Positions 52,802-61,380 of a DNA stretch of 64,000 nucleotides are shown here, in pieces. Position numbers and translations under genes: made by a program. The DNA is from Clostridiales bacterium (lineage in GTDB: Bacteria > Bacillota > Clostridia > Lachnospirales > Lachnospiraceae): NCBI GenBank assembly GCA_020859985.1, contig JAJBVD010000034.1, positions 62,001-126,000 on the forward strand, read 5' to 3'. The first letter of the stretch is position 1. Each line of letters opens with the position of its first letter. The notes below the pieces were generated by a model, which was given only the letters and a program-made list of their open reading frames with translations, made no database searches and was not told where the DNA came from.

Positions 52802-53392
52802 TCAGGCCAGATCCGGTTTCCACTGAAGCTCTGAAGCACGAAAACATTTCCAGATATCGGCAATACGCCATCCCTGACCGCACAGCTTCAGAGCCATCCG
52901 TCTTGCAGATTCATACAAGGCAAAAATCCGATCCGCATAAGCCACATCATCATATACTTTCCAGTAACCGGACCGTTTAAAATTTTTCCCGCTATTTTCG
53001 ATAAATCCCTTCACATCATTCAGCGGATAGCCGAAGAGAACACCCATTTCATGCGGAAAGTCAGAGACTTTTTGCTTATACTCCCGAAAGCGTTCCGCCA
53101 GTCTTTCCAGTACCGCTTCCATGTCTTCGTTCTCATACCCGCATTCCCGAAGAAATTCACTCTTCTGCTGCTCCTTCAGGAGCTGTTGAAATGCATCCGG
53201 GTCAACCAGAAACCAGTAATCCTTTTCCGGCGAAGAATATAGCAAATGCGCACGGAGTCCTGTCCCTTTCAGGACATGCCGCAATCCATTCTGATTGCCC
53301 TTTTCCACGATCAGAAGATTGGACGGCTTGACTCCGGCGATCACCGGCGCACATTGCTGCCCCAGCACATAACCGATTGCTTCTGTTCCCAT
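52802..53392 (-). CDS. DUF3793 family protein
   Basis: The 196-residue cytoplasmic protein has the DUF3793 hallmark FPHEMGVLFGYPLNDVKGFI ENSGKNFKRSGYWKVY, with an N-terminal APVIAGVKPSNLLIV stretch and a C-terminal helical end. The family is confined to Firmicutes and is commonly beside flavodoxin and iron-uptake genes; its biochemical role is not known. It lies between the DUF2325 and flavodoxin genes, read in the same direction. The near-invariant H, Y and K residues of the hallmark suggest a binding or catalytic site. Confidence 0.85.
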   Translation of the reverse strand: MGTEAIGYVLGQQCAPVIAGVKPSNLLIVEKGNQNGLRHVLKGTGLRAHLLYSSPEKDYWFLVDPDAFQQLLKEQQKSEFLRECGYENEDMEAVLERLAERFREYKQKVSDFPHEMGVLFGYPLNDVKGFIENSGKNFKRSGYWKVYDDVAYADRIFALYESARRMALKLCGQGWRIADIWKCFRASELQWKPDLA

Positions 53393-53525
53393 CCTCCTAT
53401 GCCTCCATCTGCCAAAAATGATGATTATATCGTCTGCGAATTTCAGAACCTTTATCCATCCAGATATTTACATTTTTCTGCATGCAAAATTTGCTTTCAG
53501 CGAATGGCGTTCTCTGCTTTTCCGA

Positions 53526-53807
53526 TTACGCGATATGCTCACTCAGAAGATCCTCCAGTGCCGAAGCACTGCTGGAATGGCAGCGAACCACCGGGATCTT
53601 ATTTCTCTTTGCTTCCTGAAGTGTACTCTTTACCATTTTGTGAGACACTGTGTTTACAAAAAGGATAAACATATCGGGATTGCCGAGCTTTTTGCGGATC
53701 GCACCGTTTTCTTTTGCGAAAACCTTTGCCTTGCAGCCATAATTCCTGCAGATACCCTCGTACTGACACACCATTCCCTCATTGCCGCCTATAATTACTA
53801 CACTCAT
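53526..53807 (-). CDS. DUF2325 family small protein
   Basis: The 93-residue protein opens with MSVVIIGGNEGMVCQYEGIC and continues with a Rossmann-like alternation (DMFILFVNTVSHKMVKSTLQ) and the end RNKIPVVRCHSSSASALEDL. This is the DUF2325 pattern, with conserved G-G-N, Cys and H residues. The function is unknown, and a redox or nucleotide-binding role is only guessed. GGGAGG precedes ATG 53807. It is the first gene of the operon and lies behind a leader terminator and two palindromic boxes. Confidence 0.83.
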   Translation of the reverse strand: MSVVIIGGNEGMVCQYEGICRNYGCKAKVFAKENGAIRKKLGNPDMFILFVNTVSHKMVKSTLQEAKRNKIPVVRCHSSSASALEDLLSEHIA

Positions 53808-53818
53808 CTGAGCCTCCC

Positions 53819-53836
53819 GGTTAGAATAGTCTAACC
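53819..53836. promoter_or_regulatory. Palindrome GGTTAGA...TCTAACC overlapping the DUF2325 ribosome binding region
   Basis: Arms GGTTAGA and TCTAACC are perfect inverted copies around ATAG. The sequence resembles DtxR/IdeR-type iron boxes (TTAGGTTAG-CTAACCTAA). Its position just before the GGGAGG would also let the RNA hairpin hide the ribosome site. Which of the two applies is open. Confidence 0.5.
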
Positions 53837-53846
53837 TTTTCCCCTT

Positions 53847-53869
53847 AAAAAGGCGCTCATTTGAGCGCC
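53847..53869 (-). terminator. Terminator between the DUF2325 promoter and gene
   Basis: On the minus strand a perfect eight-base stem (GGCGCTCA/TGAGCGCC, two-base loop) runs into five Ts. It lies 40 bases before the DUF2325 start and about 60 bases after the promoter. It may be the end of the upstream alpha-galactosidase transcript or an attenuator in the leader. Confidence 0.7.
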
Positions 53870-53920
53870 AGTGAACATTTGCGCATTGTTTTGCGATAAA
53901 GTTAGTTTTATCTTTTATTT

Positions 53921-53966
53921 GTTAGCTTACGCTAACTACTATAACAATACTTCCTGCCTTTGTCAA
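53921..53966 (-). promoter_or_regulatory. Promoter and operator of the DUF2325-DUF3793-flavodoxin operon
   Basis: Read on the minus strand, TTGACA (53961-53966) and TATAGT (53938-53943) are 17 bases apart. The palindrome GTTAGC-TTAC-GCTAAC (53921-53936) covers the predicted transcription start, the usual place for a repressor. Its shape matches DtxR/MntR-type metal boxes. No such repressor gene is in the window. Confidence 0.7.
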
Positions 53967-53975
53967 GGGAATTAT

Positions 53976-56378
53976 TCAGATTTTCCTTATATGAAGCAGC
54001 CGGGTCTGAAAATCTCCCATCACCCGCGGCATCAGAATCCCTGCATACATCAAAGCCGCACCCTGATAGCACTTCTTAGCAGCAGCACTCCCACAGTCTG
54101 CTGCAGCAATGTCCCCACCGTCTCTCTCTGTACTATCTCCACCGCCTGCTGCGGCCTCATTTCCAGCGGTCTGTCCCTGAATTTCCGCACAGGTCTCCGC
54201 AAGGGATACCTCCGTCACGCTGTAATACGCATCCGGATCAAGCCCCAGCAGGCGGATTCGGCGGCTCTTATAATTGATCTGTGAGAGCACCTGAACATAG
54301 GTACACAGTGCCTCCGTCCGATCCTCCGAGACCACCATAAAGCAGTCGTACAAGTGATTTTCCCGCCAGGAAGCAATGCGGTAATATTCGCCGTTTCGGA
54401 TCAGATGACTGAATTGCTTATAATGCGCCACCTGTCCGGGAATCTGATCTTTTTCCTCATCCGGAAGCCTTGTAATATCCAGTTCATAACCAAATGTACC
54501 GGAGAGCGCCACCACTCCTCTGGTCTCAAACGGCGTCACGCGGCCCGTACCGTGGTTCGGACAGATCGACACATGCGCACCAATACAGGAGAGCGGATAG
54601 AGCAGCTGCGTGCCCTCCTGAATCGACAGACGCTCGATGGCGTCCGTGTCGTCTGAGCACCAGATCTGCGGGCTGTAATAGAGCATGCCCGGATCGAATC
54701 TGCCGCCGCCGGAGCAGCAGTTTTCCAGAAGCAGCTGCGGAAAGTCCTTCGTCAGGCGATCCTGCAGACCGTAGACCGCCAGCATATAGCGATGCATAAT
54801 CTCTCCCTGCCGGTCAGCAGGCAGCGTCAGATTGCCCACGTCCGAGAGCAGACGGTTCATGTCCCATTTTACGTACTCGATATTTGCAGAGGAAAGGACA
54901 TCACGGATCATCCCATAGACATACTCCGCAACCTCCGGGCGGCTTAAGTCCAGCACATACTGTGCGCGGGCCTGCCCCAGCTCCCGGCCGTTCATCTGCA
55001 GCGCCCAATCCGGATGCTCACGATAGAGGTTGGAATCCTCTGAAACCATCTCCGGCTCCAGCCAGATGCCCAGCTTCATCCCCAGCTTATTGACTTCCTG
55101 CGCCAGATAAGTAAACCCGCCCGGAAGCTTTTTCTCATTCACCTGCCAGTCGCCAAGGCTGCTGTCGTCATTGCTCCTGTATCCAAACCAGCCGTCGTCC
55201 ACGACCAGCATCTCAATCCCGCGCTCTGCCGCCTCGCGCGCGATAGCCAACAGCTTTTCCGTGTCAAAATTAAAATACGTCGCTTCCCAGTTGTTGATCA
55301 GCACCGGACGCCGCCGGTCTTTCCAGTATCCACGGATCAGGTGATTGCGGTACAGGCGGTGAAAAGCTCTCGTCATCTTCCCAAGTCCCTCATCCGAGTA
55401 TACCAGCACCGCCTCCGGCGCCTGAAAGCTTTCTCCCGGCTCCAGCTTCCAGCAAAAACGATCCGGATGAATTCCCATCACCATACGGGTCTGGTCAAAC
55501 TGATCCCGCATCGCCTTCGCAAGAAAATTCCCCGAATAGACAAAATTCATCGCATAAACGTCGCCTGTCGTCTGTGTACAATTCTCCGTGACGAGTGCCA
55601 TAAACGGGTGATCCTGATGGCTGGAAATACCACGGATCGATTCGGTCACAACACTGCCATAGCCCAGCTTCTGCCGCTGTATCTGCCGCTCTCTGGACCA
55701 GGACCCCGGCAGAGTAAGTACCTCCAGATTCTCCTGCTCCACATGCAGGCAGGCGGACAGCACTTTTGTCAGATACACGCTCCGCTCTCCGCCGTTCTCA
55801 ACCCGGACGCTCCTCGTGATCGCGTCTACATCCTCAAACGCCGTGTAAGAAAGGACCACCTGAAGACCGGTCACCTCATCCTCCATCGTCACTTCAAGTG
55901 TGCTGCAGCTGCAGGACGCTGTCTGCGCCGTCTGTACCGCTTCTTTGTCCTTTTGTCCGGTTGTGTGCACATCGTCGGAAGAGGCGTCCGAGTGCGCAGC
56001 AGAAGCCGCATCCCAGGTTGCAGGAAGCCCTTCCAGAGGTCTTTTGCCGGCATAGATCCGATGAGAACGGTAGCGAAGCTCCAATCCTTCCTGCCCATCC
56101 ATTGTGCGGATACCGATACAGCTCTCTCTGGCATCCCCGATCCCGACGGACGGGTACTCCATCGGATAAAAGTCAAAATATCCCGCTTTTTCGCGCCGCA
56201 GTATGGACGGCGGCTGAGGCCGCTCATCTTCCCGCAGCAGGTAGCCAAGATCTGTATCCTTTATCTTCTTTCCATAATAAATCTGACCCGGATAGCTTTC
56301 ATCCGTCAGACCGAACACGTAGCTGGTATTCGGTGTATCCAGCTTAAAAATGTGGTGCGCTTCGTCGTAGCAAATCAT
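53976..56378 (-). CDS. Alpha-galactosidase GH36, with two loop insertions
   Basis: The 800-residue enzyme has the GH36 loop VDDGWFGYRSNDDSS, the nucleophile in EYVKWDMNRLLSDVGN, and the acid/base region CCSGGGRFDPGMLYYSPQIW followed by SDDTDAIERL. Compared with the other GH36 protein of the window (17476), it has two extra hydrophilic stretches. One of about 33 residues lies near residue 150 (DAASAAHSDASSDDVH). One of about 25 lies near residue 755 (GNEAAAGGGDSTERDGG). Both fall in loops outside the barrel. ATG 56378 follows AGAGGAG and lies 11 bases after the epimerase stop. No signal peptide. It should release galactose from oligosaccharides in the cytoplasm. Confidence 0.9.
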   Translation of the reverse strand: MICYDEAHHIFKLDTPNTSYVFGLTDESYPGQIYYGKKIKDTDLGYLLREDERPQPPSILRREKAGYFDFYPMEYPSVGIGDARESCIGIRTMDGQEGLELRYRSHRIYAGKRPLEGLPATWDAASAAHSDASSDDVHTTGQKDKEAVQTAQTASCSCSTLEVTMEDEVTGLQVVLSYTAFEDVDAITRSVRVENGGERSVYLTKVLSACLHVEQENLEVLTLPGSWSRERQIQRQKLGYGSVVTESIRGISSHQDHPFMALVTENCTQTTGDVYAMNFVYSGNFLAKAMRDQFDQTRMVMGIHPDRFCWKLEPGESFQAPEAVLVYSDEGLGKMTRAFHRLYRNHLIRGYWKDRRRPVLINNWEATYFNFDTEKLLAIAREAAERGIEMLVVDDGWFGYRSNDDSSLGDWQVNEKKLPGGFTYLAQEVNKLGMKLGIWLEPEMVSEDSNLYREHPDWALQMNGRELGQARAQYVLDLSRPEVAEYVYGMIRDVLSSANIEYVKWDMNRLLSDVGNLTLPADRQGEIMHRYMLAVYGLQDRLTKDFPQLLLENCCSGGGRFDPGMLYYSPQIWCSDDTDAIERLSIQEGTQLLYPLSCIGAHVSICPNHGTGRVTPFETRGVVALSGTFGYELDITRLPDEEKDQIPGQVAHYKQFSHLIRNGEYYRIASWRENHLYDCFMVVSEDRTEALCTYVQVLSQINYKSRRIRLLGLDPDAYYSVTEVSLAETCAEIQGQTAGNEAAAGGGDSTERDGGDIAAADCGSAAAKKCYQGAALMYAGILMPRVMGDFQTRLLHIRKI

Positions 56379-56389
56379 AGCTGCTCCTC

Positions 56390-57646
56390 TCATCCAAGTC
56401 TGCGGATCACTTCCATGCACATCCGGCCGTTGTGGTACGGACATTTCCACGGCTGCACGATTGGCAGCTCCATCGGCGTATGGTCGGCGTTCACATTTTC
56501 AAACCACTCCGACCCTTCGCGCGGGTCTACAAAATAAGAGCAGATGTAGTCCCAGATATCTTTCGCAGCAGTGAGATATTTTTCCGCGCCGCTCAAACGC
56601 TCTGCGTTTTCTGCATGAGCGGCGCAACCTGCCGCCGAACGCAAGTGAGGGGGCGTTTCTTTGTCCGCGCCGCTTTCTTTCTGCCAGGCGTTGATAAAGC
56701 CCACGATGGCTTCAGCCTGAATCCACCAGACACGCTTCGTATCGTCCACGCCGTTCTCCGCCTCGTTCAGCACAGAATGGTCACGGTACGCGCGCTCATA
56801 AATATTTTCCGCAATCTCCGCTGTGATCGGCGCGACTGACTCCGTATAGAATGGATTGTCCAGCACCTCAAGACCTCGATCCAGCAACCAGGAGGTCTCA
56901 ATATCGTGCCCATAAGAATACAGGTCGATCAGCGTATTCCAGGTGCGGTCAAAGAACACCTCCTGTCTGCCCTTTTCCGGATTGTATACCTTCTGTGAGA
57001 ACAGATCGAGCATAAACTCCAGCCGCTCCGCCGTAAAACTGTGATGTGTCACACGGTAAAGCTCCGTATACGCTTCGAACACATGCAGCAGCGTATTCAT
57101 CGTCTTTTCCGCCATCACACCGTTCTCCGAAAGCTTTTCATTCGACACCGGTCGGAAATAACGGTCAAACGCTTCCAGATAACCATATTCATCCGTGCAT
57201 TTTTCCTCGATCACATCCTGCAGGCCAAAGGCGATATCCAGCGCCTCCTGATCCTTCGACGCGTCATAATAAGAAGACAGCGCGTAGATTGCAAACGCCT
57301 GATTATAAGTATGCTTCGTATCGTCGTTCGGCTTCCCATCATAGGTCACCGACCAGTATACGCCGCCCTGTTCCTTATCCAGACAGTGATCCCGCAGAAA
57401 ACGGTACGCATGAGCAGCGTTCTCCAACAGTGTATCCTCTTTTAAAAGCAGATACGCGTTCGAGAAAAACCATAAAATCCGGCTGTTCAGAATACAGCCT
57501 TTCTCATAGGTCGGATCGCGCTGCAGGTCATACCCCATATAACCGCAGAAACCGCCATTTTCCTCGTCCTTCAGTCCCGACCAGAACGGGATCAGTTTTT
57601 CTGTCAGATGCTGCTTTACTTCCTTTGCAAAATCCTTCGTCTCCAT
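56390..57646 (-). CDS. N-acylglucosamine/cellobiose 2-epimerase family enzyme, with repeat insertion
   Basis: The 418-residue protein belongs to the AGE family (alpha6/alpha6 barrel). It has IPFWSGLKDEENGGFCGYMG, the catalytic-type His residues in VYWSVTYDGKPNDDTKHTYN and SYGHDIETSWLLDRGLEVLD, and RVWWIQAEAIVGFINAWQ. The pattern fits cellobiose 2-epimerase, which changes a reducing-end glucose to mannose. Near residue 335 there is an insertion ending AAHAENAERLSGAEK (56588-56660), a copy of the palindromic coding repeat. Without it the length would be about 392, as usual. ATG 57646 follows GGGGA; ATG 57652 is an alternative. It is upstream of, and coupled to, the GH36 gene. Confidence 0.87.
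   Translation of the reverse strand: METKDFAKEVKQHLTEKLIPFWSGLKDEENGGFCGYMGYDLQRDPTYEKGCILNSRILWFFSNAYLLLKEDTLLENAAHAYRFLRDHCLDKEQGGVYWSVTYDGKPNDDTKHTYNQAFAIYALSSYYDASKDQEALDIAFGLQDVIEEKCTDEYGYLEAFDRYFRPVSNEKLSENGVMAEKTMNTLLHVFEAYTELYRVTHHSFTAERLEFMLDLFSQKVYNPEKGRQEVFFDRTWNTLIDLYSYGHDIETSWLLDRGLEVLDNPFYTESVAPITAEIAENIYERAYRDHSVLNEAENGVDDTKRVWWIQAEAIVGFINAWQKESGADKETPPHLRSAAGCAAHAENAERLSGAEKYLTAAKDIWDYICSYFVDPREGSEWFENVNADHTPMELPIVQPWKCPYHNGRMCMEVIRRLG
56588..56660 (-). repeat. In-frame palindromic coding repeat, long copy in epimerase gene
   Basis: GCCGCTCAAACGC at the left pairs with the inverse of GCAGAAAACGC and GCCGCTCATG at the right, forming a bulged hairpin. The adjoining half shares CCTGCCGCCGA and GAGGGGGCG with 46378-46450. 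It encodes RSAAGCAAHAENAERLSG in the minus frame. Confidence 0.8.
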
Positions 57647-57878
57647 GTTCATTCCCCAATCTTTCCATAATTTATCCGGCATGCTTGTTATGCCGGACGC
57701 AGGCAATCCACATTTTGTCCGCATAGCAAATAATAGCCATGTTCGATTATACACGCTGCAATATGAATCCACAAGCGGAATCTGCTTATTTTTCGTAACC
57801 GGAACGTACTTTCCTGCCTATGATTTTCTACATGGCAGAGCTTACGAAGGCAGGATTCTTCGCACCCATGTTCGCATG

Positions 57879-57912
57879 AAATGAGCCCATGCAGCACGTG
57901 CATGAGCCCATT
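57879..57912. terminator. Imperfect hairpin downstream of the MacB-like gene
   Basis: ATGAGCCCATGCA and TGCATGAGCCCAT pair at 11 of 13 positions around GCACG. It lies 100 bases after the stop of the leftward ABC gene. It lacks a strong T tract, so it is a weak terminator at best. The rest of 57647-58012 has no gene. Confidence 0.4.
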
Positions 57913-58012
57913 ATAATTTATCCTATATCCATAACAATCAGATGTTTTCAGAGTACACAGTACGTAAAAGCCCACTTATTGAAATCATGCTTTCGCGTGA
58001 ATCGTACTTCAA

Positions 58013-61000
58013 TTACTCTGTCCGCAGCGCGACCACCGGATCCTTCTTCGCCGCGCTCCGCGACGGGATAATGCCCGCGATCAGGGTCAGCAGTACGCTG
58101 ATGATGACCAGTATCACTCCCGCTTCAACCGGCAGATAAGCACTTAATCCGCTAAGACCGGTCGCGCTGTGAATAAGCGAATTGATCGGGAAGCACAGCA
58201 GCACGGTCACGGCCACGCCCAGAATGCCGGAGCAGAAACCGATGATCACAGTCTCCGCGTTGAACATACTGGACACATCGCGTTTCGACGCGCCGATCGC
58301 ACGCAGGATACCAATCTCTTTCGTGCGTTCCTGTACGGAGATCAACGTGATCACAGCAATCATAATAGAAGATACAATCAATGAAATCGCCACAAAGCCG
58401 ATCAGCACGTAGGTGATGGCGTTGATGATGGTCGTGATCGACGACATCATGATGCCGACATAATCCGTGTACTGGATCTGTTCCAGATCGTCTCTGCCTT
58501 CATTGTACTCTGCAATCGCATCCTCTACCACATCCTTATTTTCAAACGAGGACGCGTACAGATTGATGGAAGACGGATCATCCAGATCCAGATAGCCCAG
58601 CTTAAGCAGATTGTCCTCATAGGTGCTGTCGGAGAATTCCATCACATCCTCGTAAAACTCTGCGCACTCTTCCGCCGTGTAAGAATCCACGGTTGCGTCC
58701 AGAGCCGCCGCGAGCTCCTCCGTAGTCATGGTGCCAAGCTGCTCCGCCACCTGCGCCGCATACTGCTCTGTGATCTGCGTGGTCAGTGCCTGCGAGAACA
58801 TTGCAGTAATGTTCTCATCACTCATACTTTCCACATATTCCGCCGCGGTCTCCTCATCCAGGCTCATCTCCGATTCCAAAGACTGGACGAGCGACTCACG
58901 CATCTCCTCAACCGTATAAGCCGCCATCGCCTCCTCAAGCGACGCATTCAGCTGTTCATCCGACGGAGTGCTCATGATCTCCATATAGACTTCTGCCTTT
59001 TCCTCATCGGAAATCTCCGTCACCCACGCAAGGAAATCCGCCTGTTTTTCCTCGTCTGTCAGGCTGTCAGCCCCCTCTGCAAACGGCAGGCCGGTCAGCA
59101 CATCCGTGGCCGGATTTTCCAGCTGTGCCTGAGCCACATCCGACTCCCGGGACGCTTCGATCACATACTCGGTCAGCGCACTCGTATAGGCGATCCCGTT
59201 GTCCAGCATGGCAGTGGTCGCATCCTCATTCGTCCGGATGACGCCGACTACCTTCAGGGAAAGAGCATTGTCATAGAGATACTGCAGACCGCTTTCGGTC
59301 TCACGAAGGTCAATGTATGTGCCGGCCGCGCTGTCATAAGAATATGCGTCACAATCCAGTATCACGCGGTATTCCCGGTCGCAGATCTCCTCGTAGGTCC
59401 AGGATGTATCGTCAATTTGTGCCTCGGTCCCGTCATTCGCCGCATCCGCGATCTCCATGATCGTATCCTCGGAAATCAGTCCCAGCGCGTAGAGGGTCAT
59501 GTCGTCGATCTCATTATTTTCATCCAGCACCAGCACGACCTCATTGTAGTCGTTCGGCCAGGATCCGTAGACCAGATCATACTGCCTTTTTAGCAGGTCA
59601 TTGACATAAGAGCCGTCGTTGCCGGAAAGCATCTCCTGCCAGATGGAACTGGACATCGTGCTCATCGCCGAGTACGAGTACATCGAAGAGCTTTCCGTAT
59701 CTCCCATCAGGGAGGACATCGTCTCAGAATCCAGATTCATATAGCTGGCCATGATTTCCATCAGAAGATTGGTCACATCTGACTCTTCAATCTCACCGTC
59801 CACATTCTCTGTATAAACGGACAGATCCAGATCATAAGTATACTGCACGCCGCTTAACGCTTCATAAAGATCCGAGTCCTCATCCGCCATCTTATTTTCC
59901 AGATATTCCTTAAAGGAGGCCAGGTCGTTCTCGCTCTCCTCCATGTTGTTGATCGCGTTCAGCATCTCCTGCAGGGCAGCCTTCTGATACACCGCATCGG
60001 TATCGTGCTCCACCTCACTGCTCTGCACGTTCATAAAAGTCTCCAGCACAGAGCTGATATCAATACTCTCAGCCTCCAGCGTCAGCGGATAGGAGGAAAG
60101 CGTATCCTCCTCGACTTCATCAATGTACGTCGTCAGTCCCTGTGAAATAGAGAGGATCAGAGCGATGCCGATGATGCCGATGCTCCCGGCAAACGCGGTC
60201 AGAAGCGTTCGCCCGCTCTTCGTCGTCAGGTTCTTCAGCGACAGACCGAACGAAGTAAACAGCGACATGGATGGCTTTTTCGACTTGCCGCTCCGGATCC
60301 GCGCCTGACGGTCTGTCTGCTTCTCTTTTTCCACTTCTTCTGCCGTAAGCGGCATGGAATCGGAGATGATTTCGCCGTCCAGCATCCGGATCGTCCGGGA
60401 GGAATAGCGTTCCGCCAGATCCGGGTTGTGCGTCACCATGATGATCAGGCGGTCGTGGGAAATCTTTTTGAGAATCTCCATCACCTGCACGCTCGTCTCC
60501 GTATCCAGCGCACCTGTCGGCTCATCCGCGAGGATGATGTCCGGATTGTTCACCAGCGCACGCGCGATAGCCACACGCTGCATCTGCCCGCCGGACATCT
60601 CATTCGGCAGCTTGTGCAGCTGATTGCCCAGCCCCACTTCCTCCAGCGCCGCCTTCGCCCGCTCGCGCCGCTCCGCCTTGGACACTCCGGCCAGCGTCAG
60701 CGCCAGCTCCACATTGCGCAGCACCGTCTGATGCGGGATCAGGTTGTATGTCTGAAATACAAAACCGATCGAATGGTTCCGATAGGTATCCCAGTCCCGA
60801 TCCTTATACTTCTTCGTGGAAACGCCGTTGATGATCAGATCCCCCTCGGTATACTGATCCAGCCCGCCGATGATATTCAGCATCGTCGTCTTGCCGCAGC
60901 CGGACGGTCCCAGGATCGCGACAAACTCACTGCTGCGAAACTGCAGGTCGATTCCTTTCAGCGCGTGAACCGTGTTCTCTCCCGCGAGGTAATCCTTCTT

Positions 61001-61021
61001 AATTGATTTCAGTTCCAGCAT
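58013..61021 (-). CDS. MacB-like ABC transporter, fused ATPase and FtsX-type permease with large extracellular domain
   Basis: The 1002-residue protein has an N-terminal ATPase of the LolD/MacB group with Walker A GPSGCGKTT, the Q-loop GFVFQTYNLIPHQTVLRNVE, signature [16 protein letters not shown] and Walker B IILADEPTGALD. A linker and first membrane helix near residue 280 follow (LLTAFAGSIGIIGIALILSI). A very large, mostly helical acidic domain of about 550 residues lies outside. Three helices close the FtsX part (ITYVLIGFVAISLIVSSIMI, VQERTKEIGILRAIGASKRD, IISVLLTLIAGIIPSRSAAK). Type VII ABC proteins transmit force across the membrane and can act in peptide export or cell-wall control. ATG 61021 follows AAGGG. 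It is divergent from nrdD. Confidence 0.85.
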   Translation of the reverse strand: MLELKSIKKDYLAGENTVHALKGIDLQFRSSEFVAILGPSGCGKTTMLNIIGGLDQYTEGDLIINGVSTKKYKDRDWDTYRNHSIGFVFQTYNLIPHQTVLRNVELALTLAGVSKAERRERAKAALEEVGLGNQLHKLPNEMSGGQMQRVAIARALVNNPDIILADEPTGALDTETSVQVMEILKKISHDRLIIMVTHNPDLAERYSSRTIRMLDGEIISDSMPLTAEEVEKEKQTDRQARIRSGKSKKPSMSLFTSFGLSLKNLTTKSGRTLLTAFAGSIGIIGIALILSISQGLTTYIDEVEEDTLSSYPLTLEAESIDISSVLETFMNVQSSEVEHDTDAVYQKAALQEMLNAINNMEESENDLASFKEYLENKMADEDSDLYEALSGVQYTYDLDLSVYTENVDGEIEESDVTNLLMEIMASYMNLDSETMSSLMGDTESSSMYSYSAMSTMSSSIWQEMLSGNDGSYVNDLLKRQYDLVYGSWPNDYNEVVLVLDENNEIDDMTLYALGLISEDTIMEIADAANDGTEAQIDDTSWTYEEICDREYRVILDCDAYSYDSAAGTYIDLRETESGLQYLYDNALSLKVVGVIRTNEDATTAMLDNGIAYTSALTEYVIEASRESDVAQAQLENPATDVLTGLPFAEGADSLTDEEKQADFLAWVTEISDEEKAEVYMEIMSTPSDEQLNASLEEAMAAYTVEEMRESLVQSLESEMSLDEETAAEYVESMSDENITAMFSQALTTQITEQYAAQVAEQLGTMTTEELAAALDATVDSYTAEECAEFYEDVMEFSDSTYEDNLLKLGYLDLDDPSSINLYASSFENKDVVEDAIAEYNEGRDDLEQIQYTDYVGIMMSSITTIINAITYVLIGFVAISLIVSSIMIAVITLISVQERTKEIGILRAIGASKRDVSSMFNAETVIIGFCSGILGVAVTVLLCFPINSLIHSATGLSGLSAYLPVEAGVILVIISVLLTLIAGIIPSRSAAKKDPVVALRTE

Positions 61022-61345
61022 CCTTTTCCCTTCTTTCTCATGCTCATTTTGTGCCTCACAGCTGTTCCGTTTCTTCACAGTTGCTGCGTTTCTACGCTTT
61101 CCGAAGATTCAGCAATTCTTACGAAAAAAGGCACATTGTCCTGATTTCATTTCAGTGCAGCCATGATCATTTCACCGCACATTACCGCCTTGCATTATGG
61201 CAAAAGAAGGGGTGTTTGTCAACCAGACCTATGAAAACTTCATTGTTTTTATGAAAATTTAATGACCTTTTCTCTTTTGTATCCTTACATCATTTTCCAC
61301 AAATTTTCATTTTCTTTTTCTACACCCGTTTTCTTCGATTGTGTC
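61022..61345. promoter_or_regulatory. Divergent region upstream of the MacB-like gene
   Basis: This part of the 557-base gap between the MacB-like gene and nrdD contains no gene. A weak copy of the GTAACTG-type palindrome (ACAGCTG...CAGTTGC) lies at 61058-61084. No clear leftward promoter pair was found. Confidence 0.35.
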
Positions 61346-61373
61346 TTGACTTTTTCTGAAAACCCTGTATCAT
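61346..61373 (+). promoter_or_regulatory. Promoter of nrdD
   Basis: TTGACT (61346-61351) and TATCAT (61368-61373) are 16 bases apart. The start would be near 61380, giving a leader of about 200 bases. Confidence 0.65.
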
Positions 61374-61380
61374 GGAACAT

